Positions 25,990 through 34,012 of a stretch of 64,000 nt of DNA are shown here, one piece after another; positions within the stretch are counted from its first letter, which is position 1, and the number at the start of each line of letters is the position of its first letter. The notes beneath the pieces were generated by a model that did no database searches, had not been told where the DNA came from, and worked only from the letters and a program-made list of their open reading frames with translations. This DNA is from Salinimonas profundi (lineage in GTDB: Bacteria; Pseudomonadota; Gammaproteobacteria; Enterobacterales; Alteromonadaceae), in contig NZ_JABBXD010000005.1 in assembly GCF_014750655.1 (NCBI RefSeq), positions 186,001 through 250,000 of the forward strand, written 5' to 3'. A program made the position numbers and the translations under genes.

Positions 25990-26608
25990 AATTTCTCACC
26001 AGTACTTCAGTTGTGAACTGACGCGATATATCCGTGTTGGCCGCAAGTTCAGCCTGAAGGTTTATTGTAATTGATGTGGTTGGAATATTATTGCTCAGCG
26101 TCTGGCCCATGGTGAACGACAGACCCTGTATCTGAACAATGTCGCTGTCAGTCAGAGGGAGCCAGCCATCCTGCGTACAGGACAGATTATTCTGGCGCAT
26201 TTCAACCGTCTGTCCACGCAACCTGTAACCAAAACTTTCGCTGTTGCCGGTGGTGTCCAGAACGCCGTTGTCATTCGCATCATAAGAAAAAAGAATGCAG
26301 CTACCGGCAGCTTCGCCGGTATATGCACTGATAACCAGTGAATCAGAGAAATCAGACGGGTTGGCAGTGGGATCGGTGAGCATCGCCACCGTGTCGCCAG
26401 AGTACCCCGCTCGTCTGATATCTCGCTGCAAAAGGGAGAGGACCATAGAAGATTCTTCATTTACCCGGGCGCTTTTCAAAAGATTCACGTTCACGCCCAC
26501 GCCATATCCCACCAGCGACCCTAACGCGGTCAGGGCAGCCACACCCAGCGCCATACCTATCATTAACTCAACAAGAGTAAAGCCGCGATGTGAAGCTAGC
26601 TTGCGCAT
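25979..26608 (-). CDS. pilW: PilW-like minor pilin
   Basis: 209 residues with a prepilin N-terminus, HRG then FTLVELMIGMAL, with Glu5 conserved. The downstream helix runs into NEESSMVLSLLQRDIRRAGYSG, a hallmark of PilW. Two cysteines (AGSCILF, NLSCTQDG) are placed as in minor pilins with a C-terminal disulfide. It overlaps FimT by 13 bases. Role: minor pilin in the type IV pilus initiation complex at the inner membrane. Confidence 0.75.
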   Translation of the reverse strand: MRKLASHRGFTLVELMIGMALGVAALTALGSLVGYGVGVNVNLLKSARVNEESSMVLSLLQRDIRRAGYSGDTVAMLTDPTANPSDFSDSLVISAYTGEAAGSCILFSYDANDNGVLDTTGNSESFGYRLRGQTVEMRQNNLSCTQDGWLPLTDSDIVQIQGLSFTMGQTLSNNIPTTSITINLQAELAANTDISRQFTTEVLVRNYDG

Positions 26609-27120
26609 GGTGGATAATCTCCCAACTCGCCAGAGACGACACAGATGTGCACCCTGCCGACTTCGTTAAGGTTAATACGAACGGTATCGGTACCATTGGA
26701 AAAGCTTGCCGAGCCACTGTTATTCAGGGTCAGGCCCCGGGTACCATCAAACGATGTCTGATTATCGGTACCAAAGGTAAGAGCAGGCAGCGTGATGCCC
26801 GGAAAATCCTGCGCGCGCAGGACATTTTCAACACCGTCGACTGTGCAGCTGTTCGCGACCGCACAATCACAATCGGTCTGATCGGTGGTGCCCACACACC
26901 AGTTCTGACCAGCCGTAAAATCGACCTGAATATCCGAGGATTGACGCACCGCATGGCTACGTGCCTGCTGCATCCCGAAATACACATTTTCAACTGCACC
27001 GGATAGTGCTGCACTGCGCTGGACACCGGATATCGTCGGCGCGCCAAGTGTAACGACGATGGCAACGATAGCGACTGCTATCATGAGTTCCAGCAAAGAC
27101 AGCCCTTTTTGATTACTCAC
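26596..27120 (-). CDS. fimT: FimT/GspH-like minor pilin
   Basis: 174 residues, prepilin N-terminus NQKG then LSLLELMIAVAIVAIVV (Leu at +1, Glu5 present). The following stretch, VYFGMQQARSHAVRQSSDIQV, matches GspH/FimT proteins. Four or more cysteines near NWCVGTTDQTDCDCAV are unusual for the family and could form disulfides. It is the first gene of the minor-pilin operon. FimT proteins in other gammaproteobacteria are minor pilins, and some bind DNA for natural transformation; that role is not shown here. Confidence 0.75.
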   Translation of the reverse strand: MSNQKGLSLLELMIAVAIVAIVVTLGAPTISGVQRSAALSGAVENVYFGMQQARSHAVRQSSDIQVDFTAGQNWCVGTTDQTDCDCAVANSCTVDGVENVLRAQDFPGITLPALTFGTDNQTSFDGTRGLTLNNSGSASFSNGTDTVRINLNEVGRVHICVVSGELGDYPPCAS

Positions 27121-27272
27121 CCTGACACCTATACCTTCGGATAAATCCTGAAACCTTATTCCAGCGGAATGTGGTCTATGCTCTGTGTTCCCAAAAAAGA
27201 AACATTCAGGTTCTTAGGAAGTATACTAAGCGAAATTTTTCCTAACCTAAGTATTAGAAGTGATGTTCACGT

Positions 27273-27659
27273 ATGAAGCACGCAAAGTTCAAAAAACAGG
27301 GTGGTGGCTGGACGCTGGTCGAGCTGATGATTGTTGTCGCTATAGCAGGAATTATTGCAACCATTGCGATCCCCAGTTACCAGTCTCATGTCACCAGCGC
27401 CAGACGGGCTGAAGCACAAAACGCGTTGTTGCAGCTAAAATTGCAGCAGGAATCCTACAGGCTTGAGAATACCAGCTATGCTGCGACCAGTGAAATTGGT
27501 ATACCCACTTCTGAATTTTATACCTTCACGGTAAGTAACGTAACAGCCACAACGTATACACTAAACGCCGCAGCAAAAGGTGGGCAATCGGGCGATACGG
27601 GATGTACATCGCTAAGTCTTGATCAGTCTATGAATAAGTTACCTGCTGGCTGCTGGTAA
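27273..27659 (+). CDS. pilE: PilE-like type IV pilin
   Basis: 128 residues. Prepilin signal KKQGGG is followed by WTLVELMIVVAIAGIIATIAIPSY, with Glu5 conserved but Trp at +1, where Phe or Met is usual. The body is short, with a C-terminal cysteine pair (TGCTSLS and PAGCW) forming the usual D-region disulfide. This is the PilE-type minor pilin of the FimT-PilV-PilW-PilX-PilE set; here it is transcribed away from the rest across a 150-base divergent region. No upstream gene in its direction. Confidence 0.75.
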   Translation: MKHAKFKKQGGGWTLVELMIVVAIAGIIATIAIPSYQSHVTSARRAEAQNALLQLKLQQESYRLENTSYAATSEIGIPTSEFYTFTVSNVTATTYTLNAAAKGGQSGDTGCTSLSLDQSMNKLPAGCW

Positions 27660-27683
27660 CCAGACACGGGGCAGATGACAATA

Positions 27684-27702
27684 GCGCTGGCATTGCCAGC
27701 GC
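27684..27702. terminator. 19-bp palindrome between convergent genes
   Basis: GCGCTGGCA and TGCCAGCGC are perfect arms around one T. It lies 25 bases after pilE and 12 bases after the end of the convergent lipoprotein gene, as for a shared terminator hairpin, but without a T tract. Confidence 0.4.
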
Positions 27703-27713
27703 CGCATGATGGA

Positions 27714-28058
27714 TTAATCAGCACGGGTATAGGTTAATGTTACACCCATCTGGCCAATTTCCAGGTTGTCCTCGTCATTGATCTCAAACACCTGCTCCTC
27801 ACCCTCTTTGGCGAAAACCAGATAATTTTTGCCACCACTTTCACGAGTGAAGATTTCATCGACCTGATTACGCTGACCATTTGCTTCGATGTAATCTTCG
27901 CCGATGACGAGCGTGCCGCCACCGGTCTGATTAATCAGCTTTTCCAGCATGGCGTTATCTGAGGTTGCTTTCCATGTCCCTTCGTAACCGTGACCGCCAC
28001 ATGCAGATAACAACCCTGCCAATAGCCCGGCAATTACTATTTTCCCTGCTTTCATCAT
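27714..28058 (-). CDS. small lipoprotein of unknown function
   Basis: 114 residues from ATG 28058, which has AAGGAA four bases upstream; an earlier ATG at 28070 overlaps that site. The signal peptide ends in lipobox LSAC with GGHGYEGTWKA after it. The mature part is a short beta-rich domain (GTLVIGEDYIEANGQ, KNYLVFAKEGEEQVFEI) of the lipocalin-like size found in small bacterial lipoproteins. Charge is strongly negative. No name assigned; outer-membrane localisation is likely because the residue after Cys is Gly, not Asp. Confidence 0.6.
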   Translation of the reverse strand: MMKAGKIVIAGLLAGLLSACGGHGYEGTWKATSDNAMLEKLINQTGGGTLVIGEDYIEANGQRNQVDEIFTRESGGKNYLVFAKEGEEQVFEINDEDNLEIGQMGVTLTYTRAD

Positions 28059-28206
28059 TGTTTCCTTCATTTGTCATTTCCTGCGCAAACAAACCATTGC
28101 GCTTATTCTTAGTAAGGAAATCATACAAATCTCAGGGCTGATTGAACAGCATTAATGTGCCCAGAACCGGTGCGGCGCTCCGCTCGAGGGTCAGAACGAA
28201 CGTGGG

Positions 28207-29124
28207 TTACCCCTGAGACTGCATAAACGCCATGGCCTTTTTAAGAAATTTTTCGCCCTGCTCGCCACCAGCCTTTAATGCTTTCTGACCATCTGCATTT
28301 TCGATAGCCTCAATGTGCGACCGGATGACTTCTGGTTGCTGCTCTGCTTCCGGCAGGAATATCCCGTCAGTCTCCATCATGCGGGCGACGGAGTAGCCAC
28401 CCACACCTGCACACAAAATCATGCGGTTCGGCGCGTCCTTATCACACAGGGTCAGGGCGCCGGCGGTGACAGCCTCGGTTGTCAGAAGCGCGAAAACCTC
28501 CGCCGGCATAATATCCTCAGTCATTCGCGTTCCGGCGGTGGGTGCCAGCGCGTTGACTCTGATGCCATGCTTCGCCCCTTCAAGAACCAGCGTGTTCATC
28601 AGTCCAATGACCGCCATTTTGGCCGCACCATAATTGGCCTGACCGAAATTACCATAAAGACCACTTGATGATGTGGTCATCACGATACGCCCGTACTGCT
28701 GCTCGCGCATAATATCCCACACAGCTTTGGTACAGTTGACCGACCCCATGACATGCACATCCATCACGGTCTTAAAATCATCAAGGTCCATTTTGGCAAA
28801 GGACTTATCACGCAATATGCCGGCGTTATTAATGAGGATATCCACCCGACCCCAGGCGTCCATCGCCTGACTGACCATCTGCTGCACCTGCCCGAAGTCG
28901 GCCACATTGGCACCATTGGCTATTGCCTGCCCACCCGCTTCTTTTATCTGCGCGACAACTGCCTCAGCGGCGGCAGATGAACCGCCAGTGCCGTCGCGCG
29001 CACCGCCAAAATCGTTAACCACCACCTTTGCGCCTCGCGCGGCCAGTGCTAACGCATGCGTCTTACCTAGTCCGTTGCCGGCACCTGTTACAATGGCAAC
29101 CTGCCCTTCATATGAAATTGTCAT
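28207..29124 (-). CDS. short-chain dehydrogenase, 3-hydroxyacyl-CoA dehydrogenase type
   Basis: 305 residues. Classical SDR: cofactor motif TGAGNGLG (13-20), NNAG (99-102), catalytic Y165 and K169 with Ser at 152-154. The insert GGARDGTGGSSAAAEAVV after the second strand is characteristic of the (3R)-hydroxyacyl-CoA dehydrogenase domain of peroxisomal multifunctional enzyme type 2 and its bacterial relatives. It overlaps the MaoC hydratase start by one base, and MFE-2 in eukaryotes fuses exactly these two activities, so together they probably perform hydration and dehydrogenation in a beta-oxidation branch. NAD is likely because an Asp follows strand two (VVNDFG). Confidence 0.85.
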   Translation of the reverse strand: MTISYEGQVAIVTGAGNGLGKTHALALAARGAKVVVNDFGGARDGTGGSSAAAEAVVAQIKEAGGQAIANGANVADFGQVQQMVSQAMDAWGRVDILINNAGILRDKSFAKMDLDDFKTVMDVHVMGSVNCTKAVWDIMREQQYGRIVMTTSSSGLYGNFGQANYGAAKMAVIGLMNTLVLEGAKHGIRVNALAPTAGTRMTEDIMPAEVFALLTTEAVTAGALTLCDKDAPNRMILCAGVGGYSVARMMETDGIFLPEAEQQPEVIRSHIEAIENADGQKALKAGGEQGEKFLKKAMAFMQSQG

Positions 29125-29603
29125 TACCTTTCCTGCTTATTATTGGTGTCAGTGACCTGCACGCCAATCCACTGTGCTATCAGCGCAGGTTTATCACTGC
29201 CTTCCAGCTCAATGGTAATGTCATAGGTCACAAAAAACTGGCCCGGTTTGTGTTCATTGACGTCCACCACGGTAGCATGGCAGCGAATGCGGCTGTCTAC
29301 CTTAACCGGTGTGATAAACCTTACTTTGTTCAACCCATAGTTGATGCCCATCACCGCGCCTTTCACCTGAAGTCCAAAAGACTGCGCAAAATAAGACAGC
29401 ATGGATAAGCTTAAAAAGCCATGGGCAATGGTACCACCAAACGGGGTTTGCGCCGCTTTATCAGGATCAACATGAATAAACTGATGATCGTGCGTGCAGT
29501 CTGCAAAACAATCAATCTGAGACTGAGTGATGGTGAACCAGTCCGTTACGGGTAACGCTTTACCGGCGCTGGCCAGTAAATCATCCTGAGAGACAATCTG
29601 CAT
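29124..29603 (-). CDS. MaoC-like (R)-specific enoyl-CoA hydratase
   Basis: 159 residues, a single hot-dog domain. The hydratase-2 motif is visible as THDHQFIHVDPDKA, with catalytic D39 and H44, and GTIAHGFLSLSML following. The reaction is hydration of trans-2-enoyl-CoA to (R)-3-hydroxyacyl-CoA in the cytoplasm. It sits between the acyl-CoA dehydrogenase (20 bases upstream) and the SDR (overlap), so the three genes carry out three successive beta-oxidation steps. Substrate chain length or branching is not known. Confidence 0.85.
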   Translation of the reverse strand: MQIVSQDDLLASAGKALPVTDWFTITQSQIDCFADCTHDHQFIHVDPDKAAQTPFGGTIAHGFLSLSMLSYFAQSFGLQVKGAVMGINYGLNKVRFITPVKVDSRIRCHATVVDVNEHKPGQFFVTYDITIELEGSDKPALIAQWIGVQVTDTNNKQER

Positions 29604-29623
29604 GATGGGTGAATCTCCTTTGA

Positions 29624-31429
29624 TTAAAACCAGTCAGGTTGCATATCATAATTGGTGGTATCCAGGTTACGCACCAGCGCGGCCCAGTGATTTATTTCCG
29701 GCAGTTCGCTGATGAAGAAAAACCGCATCGCCTGGAGTTTACCGTGATAAAAGGCCTCGTCGCTTTCATGGAGATCCTGTTGAACTGCCTTGTGCGCCAC
29801 CAGTCCCTGCTTTAGCCACATCCAGGCAATCACCACATGACCAAACACGTCCAGGTATTTCACTGAGTTTGAAAACGCCGCATCAATATTCATTGACTGG
29901 GATGCCCCCATCACGGCTTGTGTGGTGACATCCAATGTTTCAAGTGCCTGCTCCAACGTTGCGGCATACTCACTGAGCGCTGCAACCGCGCCGGCTTCAG
30001 CGATGCTCTTTTTAATTGCGCTGACACAGGCTTTATAACCTGCAAATTGATTGCGGGGAACTTTACGTCCCAGTAAGTCCATGGACTGAATGCCTGTTGT
30101 CCCTTCATGGATCGGATTTAACCGGTTTTCGCGATAAAACATTTCCACCGGATGTTCGTTGGTATACCCCGCGCCCCCTAACACCTGAATAGCATAATGA
30201 TTGGCTTTCAGCCCGTACTCAGACGGCCAGGTTTTAATAATAGGCGTAAGAAAGTCCAACAGCTGATGCGCGTCCTTTCGCTGCTGTACATCAGGGGCCG
30301 TTTTTTCATCATCGTGTAACCTGGCACCAAACAGGCACAATGCCAGTGCACCTTCGGCGTAGGCCTTTTGTGCCAGCAGCATCCTTTTTACATCACTGTG
30401 CTCAATAATGTTAACCGGCGTGGAATTAGGGTCTTTTTCTGCCAGTAACCTGCCCTGGGGACGCTCTTTGGCGTAGTTCAGCGAATACTGATAGCCGGCC
30501 AGCGCCATCACTGCGGCACCGGTACCTACAAAAAGCCGCGCTTCGTTCATCATATGGAACATATAACTGAGCCCCATATTTTCCTCGCCGACCAGATACC
30601 CGACAGCGCCGTCTTTCTCACCGAAGCTCAGTGATGTAGAGGTGATCGCGTGACCGCCCATTTTATGAAATAGCCCGGCCAGCGCGACATCATTACGCTC
30701 GCCGATGGTGCCATCATCAGTCACCAAAAACTTAGGCACGATGAATAGCGAAATACCTTTGGTTCCCTTGGGTGCGCCCTGCACCCGCGCCAATACCAGG
30801 TGCACAATATTGTCAGCCAAATCGTGATCGCCGCCGGAGATATAAATTTTATTGCCGGTAATGCGGTAGCTGCCGTCGTCCTGTCGCACGGCTTTTGTAA
30901 TCAGATCGGCCAGTCCGGATCCTGCGCCCGGTTCGGTCATTGCCATCGTGCCGGTAAAGCGGCCCGCCCGCATTGGTTTAACCCATTTTTCGATTTGCGC
31001 GGCAGTACCGTGCGCTTCAATCAGATTGGCATTGGCGTTGGTCAGGGTGGTGTATCCCATGGTACTCATACCTGCCGCAGTCAAATGTGTGCTCAGCGCA
31101 CACGCGATGGTAGAGGGTAGCTGCATACCGCCCAAATCAAAGTCAGCAGTCGCCGATGCCAGCCCGGCATCAATCACCGCCTGCATGGCCGTTTTAATCT
31201 CCGGGATCAGGTGTGCATCCTTACCATCGTATTCAGGCTTTATCAGATCGGTCTTCTGCCGGATGGGTAACAAATGCTTATCGGCCACATTGATGGCTGT
31301 TTCCATGGCAGCATCAAATGTCTCGCGACTATGCTCACTAAAACGCTCCCGCCGGGTCAGCGACTCAGCGTCTAACAATTCGTACAACATGAATGCGATA
31401 TCACGCTCATTAAGTAACGATGCAGCCAT
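29624..31429 (-). CDS. acyl-CoA dehydrogenase with C-terminal domain
   Basis: 601 residues, larger than classic 380-residue ACADs and like the FadE5/long-form family with an extra N-terminal helix region and a C-terminal four-helix extension. Motifs: TGTMAMTEPGAGSGLADL (FAD side), KIYISGGDHD, GLFHKMGGHAITST, the VLGGAGYTNEHPVEMFYREN segment with LNPIHEGTTGIQSMD, which holds the catalytic Glu region. It takes the first alpha,beta-dehydrogenation step using FAD and hands electrons to ETF. First gene of the operon running to the MaoC hydratase and SDR, and divergent from the MmyB-like regulator. Confidence 0.85.
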   Translation of the reverse strand: MAASLLNERDIAFMLYELLDAESLTRRERFSEHSRETFDAAMETAINVADKHLLPIRQKTDLIKPEYDGKDAHLIPEIKTAMQAVIDAGLASATADFDLGGMQLPSTIACALSTHLTAAGMSTMGYTTLTNANANLIEAHGTAAQIEKWVKPMRAGRFTGTMAMTEPGAGSGLADLITKAVRQDDGSYRITGNKIYISGGDHDLADNIVHLVLARVQGAPKGTKGISLFIVPKFLVTDDGTIGERNDVALAGLFHKMGGHAITSTSLSFGEKDGAVGYLVGEENMGLSYMFHMMNEARLFVGTGAAVMALAGYQYSLNYAKERPQGRLLAEKDPNSTPVNIIEHSDVKRMLLAQKAYAEGALALCLFGARLHDDEKTAPDVQQRKDAHQLLDFLTPIIKTWPSEYGLKANHYAIQVLGGAGYTNEHPVEMFYRENRLNPIHEGTTGIQSMDLLGRKVPRNQFAGYKACVSAIKKSIAEAGAVAALSEYAATLEQALETLDVTTQAVMGASQSMNIDAAFSNSVKYLDVFGHVVIAWMWLKQGLVAHKAVQQDLHESDEAFYHGKLQAMRFFFISELPEINHWAALVRNLDTTNYDMQPDWF

Positions 31430-31512
31430 ACTTTCCTCATTGCGCCGGTGGCGCGGTTGGTAATCTCAGGTTTAACGCGTGAGCGTATTGTTGCGCTGCC
31501 AGACAACAGATA

Positions 31513-31528
31513 ACATGACCTGTCATGT
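31513..31528. promoter_or_regulatory. 16-bp palindrome, probable operator of the MmyB-like regulator
   Basis: ACATGAC-CT-GTCATGT is a perfect inverted repeat in the 155-base region between the divergent acyl-CoA dehydrogenase and XRE regulator genes. Its size and place are those of an autoregulatory operator for a dimeric HTH protein. Binding is inferred. Confidence 0.5.
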
Positions 31529-31584
31529 CGGGTAGGTGATTGACTATCTGTACAACCGTTGAAAATCTGCAGCAGGTAATACTG

Positions 31585-32427
31585 ATGACATCCGCTTTTT
31601 ACGCTGATCCCCCCTCACCGTTTTCCGGGTTGCTTCGCTTCTGGCGCAGCGTTCACCAGATTAGTCAGGAAGAGCTGGCCTTTCGGACCGGCTCGTCAGC
31701 CAGACACCTGAGCCGGCTGGAAAATGGTCATGTATCGCCCAGCCTTGAGATGGTCGAAGCTATCGCTGGCGCGCTGGGCATGCTTGAGAGAGACAGTAAC
31801 CACTTACTTATTGCCGCAGGGTTCAAGGCCCATGGCAAGAAGACCACGTTCTGTGCACCGGATTTGAAATGGTTACGCAAGGCGATGACGCTGACGCTGC
31901 GCGCACTCGATCCCCACCCGACCGTGTTAATTGATGGCGCCGGCGATATTCTGATGGTAAATAAAAGCTGGGTGGCGTTTTACAGCCGGTTAGTGGGTAA
32001 GCACCACCTTGCCCGTGTTACTAACCATTTCGATTTACTGTTTAGTCTGCACGATGCCACCTCAGGCTCAAAAGCCTATACCGATGCCCTGTGCCTGATA
32101 TTGATGAGTATTCAGCAGGATGTGTTGCTTACGCAGGATACCGACATGCAGCGTCGACTCAGGCGATTATGCGCGACGCCCGGCTTACCAGATGACTGGG
32201 CCAGACGCGCCGCACAACTGGATCCGATGGCCAGCTTTCGGGTTGAACTGCGTGTTGATGATTCGCTTGAGCGATTCTTCAGTGTTAGTCAGACGGTAGG
32301 CGCCATGGGGCCGACAGCGTATGTCTCAGAGCCCCGGCTTACCATTAACACGCTTTATCCTGAGACATCCGTATTGCTCTCGCCGGCAGATGCAAACCAC
32401 AATTCGCACCCGCTGTTACCGGAATAG
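31585..32427 (+). CDS. XRE-family regulator with MmyB-like ligand-binding domain
   Basis: 280 residues from ATG 31585 (AGCAGG eight bases upstream). The N-terminal helix-turn-helix (LLRFWRSVHQISQEELAFRTGSSARHLSRLENGHVSPS, shortened) is followed by a PAS-like MmyB ligand-binding domain (about 105-265: DPHPTVLIDGAGDILMVNKSW, SFRVELRVDDSLERFF and a closing LTINTLYPET). MmyB-type domains bind fatty acids or acyl groups in characterised relatives. Divergent to the beta-oxidation operon and followed by acyl-CoA ligase and AidB-like genes in the opposite strand, it is likely the local repressor or activator of fatty-acid catabolism. Confidence 0.8.
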   Translation: MTSAFYADPPSPFSGLLRFWRSVHQISQEELAFRTGSSARHLSRLENGHVSPSLEMVEAIAGALGMLERDSNHLLIAAGFKAHGKKTTFCAPDLKWLRKAMTLTLRALDPHPTVLIDGAGDILMVNKSWVAFYSRLVGKHHLARVTNHFDLLFSLHDATSGSKAYTDALCLILMSIQQDVLLTQDTDMQRRLRRLCATPGLPDDWARRAAQLDPMASFRVELRVDDSLERFFSVSQTVGAMGPTAYVSEPRLTINTLYPETSVLLSPADANHNSHPLLPE

Positions 32428-32454
32428 GCCTCAGAGCCTTTAAGCGTTTGTCAT

Positions 32455-34011
32455 CTAGCGCTTGCGCAGTTCCCGGCGCAAAATTTTGCCCACCGTGGAT
32501 TTTGGCAACTCTTCAAGCACTTCAATGTGTTTGGGTACCTTGTAATTGGTCAGATGCTCACGACAGAATTCCCGTAATGCGTCTTCTGTCACCGACTCGC
32601 TGACTGTGACAAATGCTTTTACCGCCTCACCGGTCTTGTCATCGGCTTCGCCTACCACAGCCGCCTCCATGACGGCCGGGTGTTCGCTAAGTACATCCTC
32701 CACTTCGTTGGGAAAGACGTTAAAGCCTGAAACAATAATCATATCCTTCAGTCTGTCGACGATTTTCACATTGCCATTACTTTGAATCAGTCCCATGTCA
32801 CCGGTTTTAAACCAGCCGTCTATCATCACTTTGCAGGTTTCATCGTCACGTTGCCAGTACCCTTTCATCACCTGCGGGCCTTTTACCACCAGCTCACCGA
32901 CCTCGCCTTCAGCCACCGGCTTATCATGTTCATCCCAGGCCGCTACCTGTGTTTGCTCCAGCGGCTTACCGACCGTGCCAAGCTCTTCTTCACCAAACAC
33001 ATTAAATGACACCACCGGCGACGTTTCAGACAGACCATAGCCTTCGGTAATGGCACATCCGGTCACGTCTTCCCATAAATGTGCTGCCGAATGTGTGAGT
33101 GCCGCGCCGCCGGATAACGTAATTTTCAGGTTACTGAAATCAATGTCTTTAAATCCGGGATGCTGACATAAACCCACAAACAATGTGTTGATGCCGGCAA
33201 TTCCCTTAAAGGGCAACGCTTTAATCGCATTGACGAAGCTATCCATATCTCGCGGATTGGGTATCAGCAAGTTTGCTTCGCCCATCCCGAACAACCCAAT
33301 CATATTCACGGTAAATGCATAGATGTGGTACAGCGGCAACGGGCAGACAAACACGCCTTCGCTTTGCTGGCATCGTGCTTCCAGGCGCGCCGCCATTTGT
33401 CCGGCGTTTGCCAGTAAGTTACCGTGTGAGAGTACGGCACCTTTAGAGACGCCGGTCGTTCCACCGGTATACTGCAACACGGCAGTGTCATCACGCTGCG
33501 CCTGACTGGGTGTGAAATCATTCAGCGTCTCACCCGTGCTCAGCGCCTGCGTGAAGCAATGGTAGGTATCATGAGGTGTCGAGAGCTGTATAAAGTCCGC
33601 GGCGCTCGTCACCAATACCTGTTCAATGCCGGTTTCATCACGAATTTGTTCAAGTTTGGGTAATAGGTCGCTAAGAATCACAATGGCTTTTGCGCCGGAA
33701 TCTGTGAACTGATGACGCATTTCTCTGGGTGTATACAACGGGTTGGTATTGACCACCACCAGCCCAAGTCTGACCGCCGCATACATGGCCACCGGATACT
33801 GAATCAGGTTGGGCAACTGAATGACAATACGGTCACCGGCTTTTAACCCCATTTCATGCTCAAAGTAGCGTGCCAGATGCGTCGCGTGTTTATCCAGTTC
33901 ATCGTACAACATTGACTGGCCCAGACACCGATAAGCCAAACGCCCTTCATAGCGGTTAAACCGGTCATCGATAAATTCGCGTAAATTGGCATAGTTTTCA
34001 TTAACTGACAT
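32455..34011 (-). CDS. long-chain-fatty-acid--CoA ligase family enzyme
   Basis: 518 residues of the ANL superfamily. Motifs: P-loop-like YTGGTTGVSKGAVLSH (about 178-193), GYGLSETSPV, and DGWFKTGDMGLI with the hinge; the C-terminal lysine motif PKSTVGKILRREL is complete. It activates a carboxylic acid as acyl-adenylate and then acyl-CoA. Length is shorter than FadD (560) and close to medium/branched-chain ligases. It follows the AidB-like gene by one base and probably is co-transcribed with it. Substrate not known. Confidence 0.85.
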   Translation of the reverse strand: MSVNENYANLREFIDDRFNRYEGRLAYRCLGQSMLYDELDKHATHLARYFEHEMGLKAGDRIVIQLPNLIQYPVAMYAAVRLGLVVVNTNPLYTPREMRHQFTDSGAKAIVILSDLLPKLEQIRDETGIEQVLVTSAADFIQLSTPHDTYHCFTQALSTGETLNDFTPSQAQRDDTAVLQYTGGTTGVSKGAVLSHGNLLANAGQMAARLEARCQQSEGVFVCPLPLYHIYAFTVNMIGLFGMGEANLLIPNPRDMDSFVNAIKALPFKGIAGINTLFVGLCQHPGFKDIDFSNLKITLSGGAALTHSAAHLWEDVTGCAITEGYGLSETSPVVSFNVFGEEELGTVGKPLEQTQVAAWDEHDKPVAEGEVGELVVKGPQVMKGYWQRDDETCKVMIDGWFKTGDMGLIQSNGNVKIVDRLKDMIIVSGFNVFPNEVEDVLSEHPAVMEAAVVGEADDKTGEAVKAFVTVSESVTEDALREFCREHLTNYKVPKHIEVLEELPKSTVGKILRRELRKR

Positions 34012-34012
34012 T

